From: Gemmatimonadota bacterium
Lineage (GTDB): Bacteria > Gemmatimonadota > Gemmatimonadetes > Longimicrobiales > Gaopeijiaceae
Direction: 5' to 3'
Assembly (NCBI GenBank): GCA_029879725.1
Contig: JAOUPR010000028.1
Coordinates: 1 to 41,577, forward strand
DNA length: 41,577 nucleotides
The notes under the pieces are model-generated. The model worked only from the letters and a program-made list of their open reading frames with translations, was not told the origin of the DNA and did no database searches. Positions within the stretch are counted from its first letter, which is position 1. Each line of letters begins with the position of its first letter. The position numbers were made by a program, and so were the translations under genes. This document shows positions 24,981 to 33,228 of the stretch, one piece after another.

Positions 24981-26053
24981 AGACGATCCTCTTCGCCGGG
25001 TACGCGCCCGTCCACTTCGTCTGCTTCGAGCCCATCTATCGCCGTCTCGCGGCCCGCGGCGACGTCCGCGTAGAGCTGTCGGGAGGGCGCGAACCCGACC
25101 CTGAGGGACGCGGAGCGCTGTCCGCGGCAAAGCTCTACTCCCATTTCGACGTTCCCGCGGAACGGATCGTGGAGCTCCCCGACATGTACGAGCGGGAATA
25201 CGACATGGTCTTCTCCGCCCACATTTCGGGCTATTTCCCCAAGGCGGACAGGAAGCGGGTCCAGGTGTTCCACGGGCTCTCCTTCCGGAACATGGCCATC
25301 CGCCGCGACGTGCTCATCTACGACAACCTCTTCGTCATCGGACCGTACATGATGCGGTCGTTGATGGAGGAAAAGCTATTCCGGCCGGGGAGCGATCGGC
25401 TGGTGTCCACGGGATTCGCCAAGCTCGACCGCCTCGTCGACGGGTCGCTGAAGCGCGAAGACGTGCTTCGCCGGGCGGGGATTTCAGGTGAGCGGCCGGT
25501 CATCCTGTACGCGCCCACCGGACAGAAGGGGAACTCCCTGGAGTCCACGGGCCCGGAGGTGATCCGGCGGCTCCGGGACACGGGAGAGTACGATATCCTC
25601 CTCAAGCTTCACGACCACCCCCGGAACCGGGCCGAGCCCGGCCGCGACGAACTGGTGTCGCTCCTGGACGACCATACCCGGATGGTGGACGACTTCGACA
25701 TCGTGCCGTACCTCTTCCTCGCGGATCTCGTGATCTCCGACGCTTCTTCGGTCACCATGGAGTACTCCCTCATGGACCGGCCGGTCGTGTTCCTCGATGT
25801 CCCGTCTCTTCTCGACTCGGCGGAAAAAAGCAAGAAGGGCCGCTTCGACACGGAGACGTGGGGGCGCCGCGGAGGCACGGTGGCGCGCTGGCCGGACGAA
25901 GCGGTGAAGGCCGTGGAGTGGAGTCTCGCGAACCCCGACGCCCACGGAGACGTCCGCAGAGCCATGGCGGAAGATCTCTTCTTCAACCCCGGGAAGGCCA
26001 CCGACGCGGCCGAGGCATGGATCACCTCCGAGTTGGGGCTCGGTTCGTCCTGA
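24977..26053 (+). CDS. CDP-glycerol glycerophosphotransferase family protein (TagB/TarF-like)
   Basis: A 358-residue enzyme. The signature block LFLADLVISDASSVTMEYSL then MDRPVVFLD matches the conserved 'aDxxItDySS...E/D' motif of CDP-glycerol glycerophosphotransferases. Upstream are RVQVFHGLSFRN (histidine conserved in the family) and VILYAPTG, then LLKLHDHP. Family members transfer a polyol phosphate from a CDP-alcohol to a growing chain or lipid carrier, best known from wall teichoic acid. There is no membrane helix; it is probably peripheral on the inner face. It overlaps the barrel gene by 4 bases. The ABC exporter gene follows after 17 bases and a CTP-type nucleotidyltransferase gene after that, so the donor, transferase and exporter would be made together. 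The polyol is unknown. Confidence 0.82.
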   Translation: MKTILFAGYAPVHFVCFEPIYRRLAARGDVRVELSGGREPDPEGRGALSAAKLYSHFDVPAERIVELPDMYEREYDMVFSAHISGYFPKADRKRVQVFHGLSFRNMAIRRDVLIYDNLFVIGPYMMRSLMEEKLFRPGSDRLVSTGFAKLDRLVDGSLKREDVLRRAGISGERPVILYAPTGQKGNSLESTGPEVIRRLRDTGEYDILLKLHDHPRNRAEPGRDELVSLLDDHTRMVDDFDIVPYLFLADLVISDASSVTMEYSLMDRPVVFLDVPSLLDSAEKSKKGRFDTETWGRRGGTVARWPDEAVKAVEWSLANPDAHGDVRRAMAEDLFFNPGKATDAAEAWITSELGLGSS

Positions 26054-26070
26054 ACCGGGGGTCCGCCGCC

Positions 26071-27882
26071 ATGAGACGCCCCAGGAGCAACTGGAAGCTA
26101 CTCCGCGAAATCCGCGAAATGAAGGGCGTGGTGCACCTTCTCGCACCCTATTCGCATGGACACGGGGGAAGGATGGCGGGCGGTATTGTCCTGACCGTGC
26201 TGCTGCTGGGGTTCCGGCTCCTCCAACCCTGGCCGCTCAAGTGGATCCTTGACGGCCTCACGGGAGTGGGCACGCAGCCCGTTTCACCCGAGTGGTCGGC
26301 AGCCGGGTTCCTGGCCGTGACCGGGATGGCCGCCGCGGCGGAGTACGGGCAGGTCATGGTCCTGGTCGGACTCGGCAACCAGGTGCTGTACCGATTCCGG
26401 ACCCACCTCTTCCGCCACGTGCTCCAGCAGTCGCTGGCCTTCCACGAGCGGAAGGCACAGGGGGAGCTGCTCACGCGCGTGGTCTACGATACGACACGCC
26501 TGCGGAAGGGCGTGAACCAGGTGCTCACGCGATTCTTCCAGACGCTCCTCACCTTCGTCGCCACCGTGGGCGTGCTCTTCTGGGTCGATCCGTTCCTGGC
26601 GAGCGTCATGGGCGTCCTGGGTGCCATGGCCCTCGCCATCATGGCGAAGAGCAGCAGGAAGGTGAAGCGAGCGGCCAAGAAGAACCGTCGCCGGGAAGGG
26701 AAGCTGGCGGCCCTGGTGGCCGAGGAACTCCTCGCCATCCGGGACGTCCAGACGTTCCGTCCGGACGCGTCCGAAAGCGACGCCTTCGCGCGCGTGAACG
26801 CCAAGAGCCTGAAGCAGGAAGGAAAGATCCGCCGTCTGGGTTCTCTCATGCTCTTCCGGGTGGAGGTGGTCATGAGCATCGGGGTCGCCCTCGTGCTCCT
26901 CCTGGGATCACGCCGGGTGGCTTCGGGCGACATCACCGCCGGAGAACTGGTGCTCTTCGTCTCGTACGCGACGGCCCTGTATACGCCGTTCTTCCGCTTC
27001 GCGCGGCAGTCCACGCGGATGGGAACGACGCTGGCGTCGGCGCATCGCCTCCAGAAGCTCATGTCCCGGGCGCCCGAGATCGTGGATCTGCCCGGCGCCG
27101 TCGAGGTCGAGCGCCTCTCCGGGGCGGTGGAGTTCCGCTCCGTGAGCGTGCTCAACAGCCGGTCCGCGCAGGGGAGCCGCCGATGGGCCCTTCGCAAGGT
27201 GGCCTTCTCCACGCCGGGAGGCGAGAGCGTGGCCGTGGTCGGCGCCAACGGAGCCGGAAAGTCGACGATACTCCGGACGCTGCTACGCCTCACCGAACCG
27301 AAGAAGGGTGAGATCCTCATCGACGGCCATCCTCTTCCCCACTTCACCCGGTCGTCGTTGCGGGGCCGGATGAGCGTCGTCTTCCAGGAAGGTGTGCTCT
27401 TCGGGCTGTCCGTCCGGGAGAACCTGATTCTGGGCCGGCCGGGTGCCACCGACGAGGAGATCCTGGAGACGCTGGCCCGCGTGGGAGCCCGGGACATGGT
27501 GGAGCGGCTTCCCGACGGCCTGGACACCGTGGTGCAGAAGGCCGGAAAGCTCCTCTCCGCGGGCGAGCGCCAACGTCTCACCATCGCCCGGGCCCTCCTC
27601 ACCGACGGCGACGTCTGGCTGGTGGACGAGCCCACCACCGGCCTCGACGTGGGGGGAGCCGACGCCGTCATCGCCATCCTCCGGGAGGTCACCCGGGGAA
27701 AGACGAGCTTCTGGGTCACCCATGACCCCCGGCTCGCCGCCCAGTTGGACCGCATCCTCCTCCTCCACGAGGGCGAAGTCGCGTTCTTCGGAACCAGAGA
27801 CGAATTCCAGGCATCGGTGTCGGACGACCCGATGCGTATTCCAGAACCCATCCGTTCCAGCATAGAGGTTACCCGATCATGA
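26071..27882 (+). CDS. ABC exporter half-transporter (permease-ATPase fusion)
   Basis: A 603-residue protein. Residues 35-310 hold about six membrane helices, and residues 350-603 the ATPase domain. Walker A is GANGAGKS at 391-398, Q-loop at Q439 (VVFQEG), signature LSAGE at 495-499 in place of LSGGQ, Walker B VWLVDE at 515-520, and the switch histidine is in FWVTHDP. The type IV exporter fold (MsbA-like) forms homodimers and exports lipids, lipid-linked sugars or peptides. The ATG at 26071 is preceded by a G-rich site (CCGGGGG) and lies 17 bases after the transferase stop; the frame runs on upstream inside the transferase gene. The stop overlaps the next start as ATGA. Between a CDP-polyol transferase and a CTP-type enzyme, a lipid-linked phosphopolyol is the likeliest cargo; this is inferred. 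Confidence 0.88.
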   Translation: MRRPRSNWKLLREIREMKGVVHLLAPYSHGHGGRMAGGIVLTVLLLGFRLLQPWPLKWILDGLTGVGTQPVSPEWSAAGFLAVTGMAAAAEYGQVMVLVGLGNQVLYRFRTHLFRHVLQQSLAFHERKAQGELLTRVVYDTTRLRKGVNQVLTRFFQTLLTFVATVGVLFWVDPFLASVMGVLGAMALAIMAKSSRKVKRAAKKNRRREGKLAALVAEELLAIRDVQTFRPDASESDAFARVNAKSLKQEGKIRRLGSLMLFRVEVVMSIGVALVLLLGSRRVASGDITAGELVLFVSYATALYTPFFRFARQSTRMGTTLASAHRLQKLMSRAPEIVDLPGAVEVERLSGAVEFRSVSVLNSRSAQGSRRWALRKVAFSTPGGESVAVVGANGAGKSTILRTLLRLTEPKKGEILIDGHPLPHFTRSSLRGRMSVVFQEGVLFGLSVRENLILGRPGATDEEILETLARVGARDMVERLPDGLDTVVQKAGKLLSAGERQRLTIARALLTDGDVWLVDEPTTGLDVGGADAVIAILREVTRGKTSFWVTHDPRLAAQLDRILLLHEGEVAFFGTRDEFQASVSDDPMRIPEPIRSSIEVTRS

Positions 27883-29096
27883 AGGCGATCATTCTGGCCG
27901 CCGGTCTCGGCAGCAGACTCGGACCCAAGGCCAAGGGACTCCCCAAGGCCCTCCAGAAGGTGGGGGACCGCACCCTCATCGAGCACCAGTTGGAGGCGCT
28001 TTCGGCCGAAGGGGTGGGTCCCGTGGTGGTCGTGGTCGGCCACGGAGAGGAACACGTCCGGACGGTTCTGGGTGATTCGGTGGAGTACGTGGTCAACTCC
28101 CGGCCCAGCGAGACCAACAGCCTCTACTCCCTCTGGCTGGCGAGACAATGGCTGGAAGGCGAGGTGCTCATCCTCAACTCGGACCTCTTCTTCCACCCCG
28201 ACATCCTCAAGCGGCTCCTCCGCACGAAGGGGAGTGCCCTGGCCTTCGATTCGACGAGCCACGGCGGCGCGGAGCAGACCAAGGTGGGCCTGAACGGAGG
28301 CCGGATCACCGATCTCGGCAAGGACTTCCCGGAGACGGGCGCCCGCGGCGAGAACCTGGGGCTGATCAAGTTCGACGCCCAGGCGTCCATGACCATGCGC
28401 AAGCGCGCCGAAGCCATCATCTCCTCGGGAGGCGAGCGGACCTGGGTGACGGAGGCCGTGCGAAGCGTCCTCGCGGAGGTCGAGGTGACGGGAGTGAACG
28501 TGGCCGGTCTCCCCTGGGTGGAGATCGACTTCCCCTACGACCTGGACGCCGCGCGCCGCCAGGTCTGGCCGGAGATCCAGCGCTCGCGCCATCCGGGCCG
28601 CCGTTTCCTGTACCGGATGAGGACCCCGCTCTCGCTGGGTGCGGTCGCCGCCGTGTTGATCACGGTCTGGGGGCTGTCGGCGGAGGTCGGTCCGGCGAGT
28701 ATCGACTGGGAGTCCATTCCGCCCGATTCGGCGGAGCGGGTGAAGCTGAAGCGCGTCGCCAACGGATCACAGAAGTGGTGGATCGTGGAGCCGGGCCGGA
28801 CCGTCACCGTCGAGGTGGACGGAGACTATCCGGTACGTCTGGAGGCACGGCCGCTCCTCCCCGAGAACCGCGCCGACACCGTCGCCTACGTGTTGGAGCT
28901 GACCGTGGATGGTGAGCCCGTCCATTACGAAGCCCACCGTGCCCAGCCCGATCCGGAGGTGAGCCTAGCAGGATGGACCGTGGGATCCCGCGATCGGGAG
29001 GTGCATACACTCCCGCCAGGACCGCACCTGATCGGCGTCAAGTTCCTGGCCGGCCGCGCCGGTGCCGTCCTGGTGAGGGTCCGTCAACCGGAGTGA
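27879..29096 (+). CDS. CTP-type nucleotidyltransferase fused to a membrane helix and an outer beta domain
   Basis: A 405-residue fusion. Residues 1-230 are an NTP_transferase: AIILAAGLGSRLGPKAKGLPKAL, SRPSETNSLYSLWLAR, ILNSDLFF (D102) and WVEIDFPYDLDAAR. The ETNSLYSL and EIDFPxDL blocks are typical of the phosphocholine/phosphonate/inositol cytidylyltransferase branch, which makes CDP-activated alcohols. Residues 250-267 (PLSLGAVAAVLITVWGLS) form one membrane helix. Residues 270-405 are beta-rich, probably a sandwich on the outer side of the inner membrane (VEPGRTVTVEVDGDYPVRLE, HLIGVKFLAGRAGAVLVRV). The function of that domain is unknown. It is the last gene of the operon and overlaps the ABC gene by ATGA. 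It likely makes the CDP-polyol used by the transferase two genes upstream. Confidence 0.82.
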   Translation: MKAIILAAGLGSRLGPKAKGLPKALQKVGDRTLIEHQLEALSAEGVGPVVVVVGHGEEHVRTVLGDSVEYVVNSRPSETNSLYSLWLARQWLEGEVLILNSDLFFHPDILKRLLRTKGSALAFDSTSHGGAEQTKVGLNGGRITDLGKDFPETGARGENLGLIKFDAQASMTMRKRAEAIISSGGERTWVTEAVRSVLAEVEVTGVNVAGLPWVEIDFPYDLDAARRQVWPEIQRSRHPGRRFLYRMRTPLSLGAVAAVLITVWGLSAEVGPASIDWESIPPDSAERVKLKRVANGSQKWWIVEPGRTVTVEVDGDYPVRLEARPLLPENRADTVAYVLELTVDGEPVHYEAHRAQPDPEVSLAGWTVGSRDREVHTLPPGPHLIGVKFLAGRAGAVLVRVRQPE

Positions 29097-29147
29097 CGCG
29101 TCCGCGCCAGGGCGGCCCGGCCCGCGACCAGCCGGGCCGTGGGCACG

Positions 29148-29285
29148 CGGAAGGGAGAGCACGACACTCCCGAACATCTGGAGGAGTCTCCGGTAGAGGT
29201 CGTACGCGGCGCGCGGGTCACCCGTGCGCTCCGCCCACGCCGCGGCGACGGCCTCGTCGAGCCCCAGGTTCAGCACCGTGTCCAC
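29148..29285 (-). pseudogene. ppdK: Remnant of pyruvate phosphate dikinase
   Basis: About 46 codons read DTVLNLGLDEAVAAAW, then AERTGDPRAAYDLYRRLLQM, then FGSVVL. This matches the pyruvate phosphate dikinase block that normally follows MPGMM (DTxLNLGLN...TGNxRFAYDxYRRFIQMF). The rest of that ~880-residue enzyme is missing: the preceding residues do not fit the family, and the frame runs after about 46 codons into unrelated sequence antisense to the nucleotidyltransferase gene. It lies in the 305-base gap 29097-29401, which otherwise shows no gene, clear promoter or terminator. It looks like the scar of a deleted ppdK. Confidence 0.6.
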
Positions 29286-29401
29286 ACGTACCTGGCCCTC
29301 TTCCCCGCTCCATCCGAGCCCATGCGATCCGGCGTCAGGTCGGGAGGGGTCCCTCCCGATCTTCGCGGAAGCGGGTGGGTTCGGCTGTCGGGTAGATTCC
29401 G

Positions 29402-30757
29402 TTATCGGAGCGTCACCGTCTGGCGATGCTCGGCCACCCGCAGATCCATCCCCAGGCGTTCCCTCGCCGCCAGACGCAGCGCCTCGGACTGCGCCGGTTC
29501 ACCATGCACGAGAAAGACGTTCCGCGGCGGCGCCGGGAGGGCAGCCAGCCAGTCCAGGAGCTCGCTCTGGTCGGCGTGTGCCGAGAGTCCGTCCATGGTG
29601 GCCACTTCCGCCCGGATGGGAACGGAGCGCCCGTGGACCCGCAGGGTCGGCTCGCCACGCTGGAGCGCCGCTCCCCGCGTCCCCTCGGCCTGGAATCCGG
29701 TGAGGAGGAGGGTGTTCCGCGGGTGGGGAGCGAACTGCCTGATATGGTGCAGGATGCGGCCACCCGTGAGCATCCCGGCTCCCGCGATGATCACCATGGG
29801 TCCGGCCCGGCCGTTCAGCGCCCTGGATTCCTCCACCGACTCCACGTACTCGGCCACGGAGAAAGCGGACCGGCACTCCTCGGTGGAGAGGCGGTGGAAA
29901 GCCGCGTACTTCTCGTAGAGGTCGGTGACGTCGATGGCCATGGGGCTGTTCAGGAATACGGGCACACGGGGAGCCCGCCCCTCCGAGAAGATCTTCCACA
30001 GGGCGTACAGCATGAGCTGCGCGCGCCCCACTGCGAAGGAGGGAATCATGAGAACGCCTCCCCGCCTGGCGGTCCGGCGAAGCACCAGCGCCAGCGCCGC
30101 CGCGGGGTAGAGGACGGGGTGGTCGCGCCCGCCGTAGGTGGACTCCATGACCACCGTGTCCGCGGCCGGCGGCGGATCGGGGGGAGGGATCAGGAGGTCG
30201 TCGGGGCGTCCGAGGTCGCCGGAGAAGAGGACGGACCCGTCCTCCGTCTCCAGCAACGCCGAGGCCGCGCCGAGAATGTGGCCCGCCACGCGGAAGGTGA
30301 GGCGGAAGCCGTCGAGTTCCACAGGTTCCCCCACGGGAACGACCCGGAGCAGTGGCGTGACCGCGCGGGCGTCGGCTTCGGTGTAGAGAGGGAGGGCAGG
30401 ATCGTGCCGCGAGAACCCCTTCCGATTCGCGTAGCGCGCGTCTTCCTCCTGGATCCGCCCCGAGTCGCGAAGAAGGATGGGGACGAGGTCGGCGGTGGGC
30501 CCGGTGCAGTAGATGGGACCCGAGAATCCCGCCTTGACCAGCACGGGCAGGAATCCGGAGTGGTCCAGGTGGGCGTGGGTCAGGACCACGGCGTCGAGGG
30601 TGGAAGAGTCGAAGGTGAGTGCCTCCCGGTTCCGGAGGCGCAGCACCTTCAGCCCCTGGAAGAGTCCGCAGTCGACCAGGATCCTCTTCCCCCCCGCCAC
30701 CAGGAAGTGGCGGGAGCCGGTCACCGTTCCGGCGGCGCCCAGAAATGAGAGTCGCAT
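29402..30757 (-). CDS. MBL-fold beta-CASP metallo-hydrolase (RNA-processing exonuclease-like)
   Basis: A 451-residue protein of the CPSF73/RNase J-like group. The zinc site is HAHLDH (61-66), with H in AGHILGAAS, D in FSGDLGR and LSAHAD, and a C-terminal HGEPAQSE. The beta-CASP insert lies between (MESTYGGRDH onward, GAGMLTGGRILHHI). Such proteins cleave RNA in some lineages and have unknown substrates in others. GGGAG lies 7 bases before the ATG at 30757. The gene begins 12 bases after the SulP stop and so is the last member of the sulfur operon, an unexpected partner. A housekeeping RNA role or one specific to this operon are both possible. Confidence 0.87.
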   Translation of the reverse strand: MRLSFLGAAGTVTGSRHFLVAGGKRILVDCGLFQGLKVLRLRNREALTFDSSTLDAVVLTHAHLDHSGFLPVLVKAGFSGPIYCTGPTADLVPILLRDSGRIQEEDARYANRKGFSRHDPALPLYTEADARAVTPLLRVVPVGEPVELDGFRLTFRVAGHILGAASALLETEDGSVLFSGDLGRPDDLLIPPPDPPPAADTVVMESTYGGRDHPVLYPAAALALVLRRTARRGGVLMIPSFAVGRAQLMLYALWKIFSEGRAPRVPVFLNSPMAIDVTDLYEKYAAFHRLSTEECRSAFSVAEYVESVEESRALNGRAGPMVIIAGAGMLTGGRILHHIRQFAPHPRNTLLLTGFQAEGTRGAALQRGEPTLRVHGRSVPIRAEVATMDGLSAHADQSELLDWLAALPAPPRNVFLVHGEPAQSEALRLAARERLGMDLRVAEHRQTVTLR

Positions 30758-30769
30758 CGATGTCTCCCG

Positions 30770-32290
30770 TCAGCCTGCGTCCATCACTCCCACACCCGTG
30801 AGTACCCGCCGTGCGTGGAAAGGGACCCCTTCCACGCGTGCCTCGAGGCCGGCGGCGCGGACCTGCTCCACGATCTCGGCGAGGGAGAGCGCCCCGGTGA
30901 GGTCGATGCGCCCGAGGCCACCGCAATGCAGCACCATGGCGGACACATCCCTCTCCGCGGAGAGGCATCGGAACACCTCGTCCTCCAGGGCGGCGGCGGA
31001 TCCGAACCAGAGGACGCCCTTCAGGTGGAGATGGAGCGTGCCACCCTCGCGGCTCATCTCCACCCCCGGGCTCAGTTCCCGCCACAGGTGGACGGCTCCG
31101 GCGGTGAGGATACCCAGGAGCACCGCGTGCTCCACGTGGGGCGCCAGAGCCAGCGTCAGTGCCGCCGTGCTCCAGCCCACCAGCGCCTGGGGACGCGACA
31201 GCGACCAGAGGCCGAAGAACTCGCGGGGCTTGAGGAGGTTCCACACCGCCGCGATGACGATCCCGGAAAGCACGGCGCGAGGGAGGGGCTCGAGCACCCC
31301 CGCGAAGGGGAGGAAGACCAGCACGGCCACGCCCGACACCAGTCCGCTCCAGCGGCTCCGGGCCCCGGCGAGGCGGTTCAGGGAACTCCGCGCGAAGGAA
31401 CCTCCCACGGGGAATCCTCCGGTGAGGCCGGCGACCAGGTTGGCCGCCCCCTGGCTGACGAACTCACGGTCCGGGTCCCAGCGATCACGGTCTTCCGACG
31501 CGAACAACCGCCCGATGGAGGCCGCCTCCGCGAACCCCACCAGGGCGATCACCGCCGCGGGAAGCACCAGCGTGGGCACCCGCGACCACGGCAGATCCAC
31601 CGTCAGGCGGGGAAGGCCGCCCACCACTTCTCCCACCCGGGGTCCGGTGTACCCCGTCGCCACGGAGAACACCCACCCCACCGCCGCGGCCACCAGCACC
31701 CCGGGAAGGAGCGGGTGGAAGCTGCGCCCTCCCCGGATGATGGCCACGGTCGCGGCGCAAAGCACGATGGACGCGAGTTCCCACGACGAAGGGTGGGAGA
31801 GCGCCCAGAGGGCGCGCGCCAGCACCCCGCCCTCGGACACGGCGCTCCCCACCCCACCGGGAATCTGGGACGCGATGATGAGGATCGCTGCCCCCGACGT
31901 GAACCCGGTGAGCATGGGCCGGGACATGAGATACGACAGCCACCCCGCCCGGAAGAGTCCGACGCCCACGCGGGCGAGTCCCACCAGGAGCGCCAGCAGA
32001 GCGGCCAGCGCGACGTACTCCGCCGATCCCGTCTGGGCGAGGGGGACGAGCGCGCCCAGGGTCAGGAGCGCCGTCAACGCACCCGGTCCGGTCTGGAGGT
32101 AGGGCGAAGAGGCGAAGAAGGCCGCCGCCACCAACGGCAGCGCCGCGGCGTAGAGGCCGTTCTTTCCGGGCATCCCCGCCAGTTCCGCGTACGCCATCGA
32201 CTGCGGGATCAGGACCAGAGCCACGCTCAGCCCCGCCAGAACGTCGCGAGCGTGGAAGTTGTGCTCGGGGTCGTGTCGCACCGGGCTCAC
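30770..32290 (-). CDS. SulP-family anion transporter with STAS domain
   Basis: A 506-residue membrane protein. Residues 10-390 hold 10-12 helices, beginning RDVLAGLSVALVLIPQSMAY, the SulP/SLC26 signature. It is followed by QTGPGALTALLT and SRPMLTGFTSGAA. The C-terminal 100 residues form a STAS domain (LWFGSAAALEDEVF, RIDLTGALSLAEIV), where the aspartate-isoleucine/leucine-threonine-glycine loop is kept. The start is GTG at 32290: it overlaps the chaperone stop as GTGA and has GGAGGAGAGG upstream. SulP proteins carry sulfate, bicarbonate or chloride. In an operon with a sulfite-oxidising-type enzyme it may export the sulfate produced, or move bicarbonate; direction is not shown by the sequence. 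Confidence 0.87.
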   Translation of the reverse strand: MSPVRHDPEHNFHARDVLAGLSVALVLIPQSMAYAELAGMPGKNGLYAAALPLVAAAFFASSPYLQTGPGALTALLTLGALVPLAQTGSAEYVALAALLALLVGLARVGVGLFRAGWLSYLMSRPMLTGFTSGAAILIIASQIPGGVGSAVSEGGVLARALWALSHPSSWELASIVLCAATVAIIRGGRSFHPLLPGVLVAAAVGWVFSVATGYTGPRVGEVVGGLPRLTVDLPWSRVPTLVLPAAVIALVGFAEAASIGRLFASEDRDRWDPDREFVSQGAANLVAGLTGGFPVGGSFARSSLNRLAGARSRWSGLVSGVAVLVFLPFAGVLEPLPRAVLSGIVIAAVWNLLKPREFFGLWSLSRPQALVGWSTAALTLALAPHVEHAVLLGILTAGAVHLWRELSPGVEMSREGGTLHLHLKGVLWFGSAAALEDEVFRCLSAERDVSAMVLHCGGLGRIDLTGALSLAEIVEQVRAAGLEARVEGVPFHARRVLTGVGVMDAG

Positions 32291-33228
32291 GTGGGCTCCT
32301 CTCCTCCCTGCGGAGACTTCACGGCGAATTCGTCGGTCAGGAACGTCTCTCCCTCGTCCGCCAGGGACGTGAGGAGCGCGGCGGTCCGCGTCGCCCGATC
32401 CGCGAAGAACCGGGCGGTGGAGCCGAGGAGAGGCACCCGCTCCTCGTGGCGGAAGGTCCACTCCCCCGCCTCCTCGGCCAGCGCCCGGAATACGGTCACC
32501 GCGTCCTGCGCCAGCAGATGTTCCAGAATGTAGCGCCTTTCTCCCATCCGCATCCCCAACTCGTGGGTTCGGGCCAGACGGGTCAGGTCCGCGCGGGTGA
32601 GGATCATTCCCGTGCGCACGAACGCGACGAGCCCGTCGAGGAAGGGTGCCGACCCTTCCGTGCGCGGGTCCGGAAGCGGCGCGGCCTCCCGGAGGTGGGC
32701 GGGAAGGTCCTGATCGAAGGGCGCCTCGCCCTCCACCTCACGCCGCACGACGGCACCCAGGACCGAGGCCCACCGGGCATAGAAGGGGCCGGCGAGCGCC
32801 TCGACCTTGCTCAGATAGGCGAACAGCCAGGGAGCCAGGTGCTCGTGCAGGAGCACGCGTCGCGCCTGGCCCGCGAGGACACCACGGGGGGCATCGCCAC
32901 GTGCGCCCTCGGCGTCGGCCAGGGCGGCGTAGAGCCCCAGGAGCGCACCGAGGTGGTCCGGCTCCGGCGGGGGCTGGTGACCCACCGCGCTCCAGAACCC
33001 GGCGATGCGGCTACCGGCCTCGCCCCCCAGCATCCCTTCCTCTCCCAGGTAGACCGAGGCGAAGGGAAAGAGCTGGAAGAGGAAGACCTCGGTGTAGACG
33101 GAGGACCCGGGGATCTCGCCGAAGCCGAGCGCCTCCGCCACCCGCGCATGGTCGGGCGAGGGTGGCTCCGTCAGGACGGCCAACGCCCGGACGAGTTCGG
33201 CGGGGGTCGCTGAGGAGGTCGCGGTCAA
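32287..33228 (-). CDS. TorD-like molybdoenzyme assembly chaperone, with C-terminal extension
   Basis: A 313-residue, mainly helical, soluble protein. The segment YTEVFLFQLFPFASVYLGEE then GMLGG carries the conserved E-x-x-F/L...P...S-V/A-Y-L-G motif of the TorD/DmsD/NarJ family. It is followed by PEPDHLGALLGLYAAL and HEHLAPWLFAYLSKV, both typical. TorD proteins fold and load the molybdenum cofactor into their partner enzyme. This one is about 100 residues longer than usual; the tail has the helical segment GERRYILEHLLAQDAVTVFRAL. No ATG fits: the TTG at 33228 overlaps the molybdoenzyme stop as TTGA and places the family motif at the normal distance, so I take it as the start. Confidence 0.8.
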   Translation of the reverse strand: MTATSSATPAELVRALAVLTEPPSPDHARVAEALGFGEIPGSSVYTEVFLFQLFPFASVYLGEEGMLGGEAGSRIAGFWSAVGHQPPPEPDHLGALLGLYAALADAEGARGDAPRGVLAGQARRVLLHEHLAPWLFAYLSKVEALAGPFYARWASVLGAVVRREVEGEAPFDQDLPAHLREAAPLPDPRTEGSAPFLDGLVAFVRTGMILTRADLTRLARTHELGMRMGERRYILEHLLAQDAVTVFRALAEEAGEWTFRHEERVPLLGSTARFFADRATRTAALLTSLADEGETFLTDEFAVKSPQGGEEPT

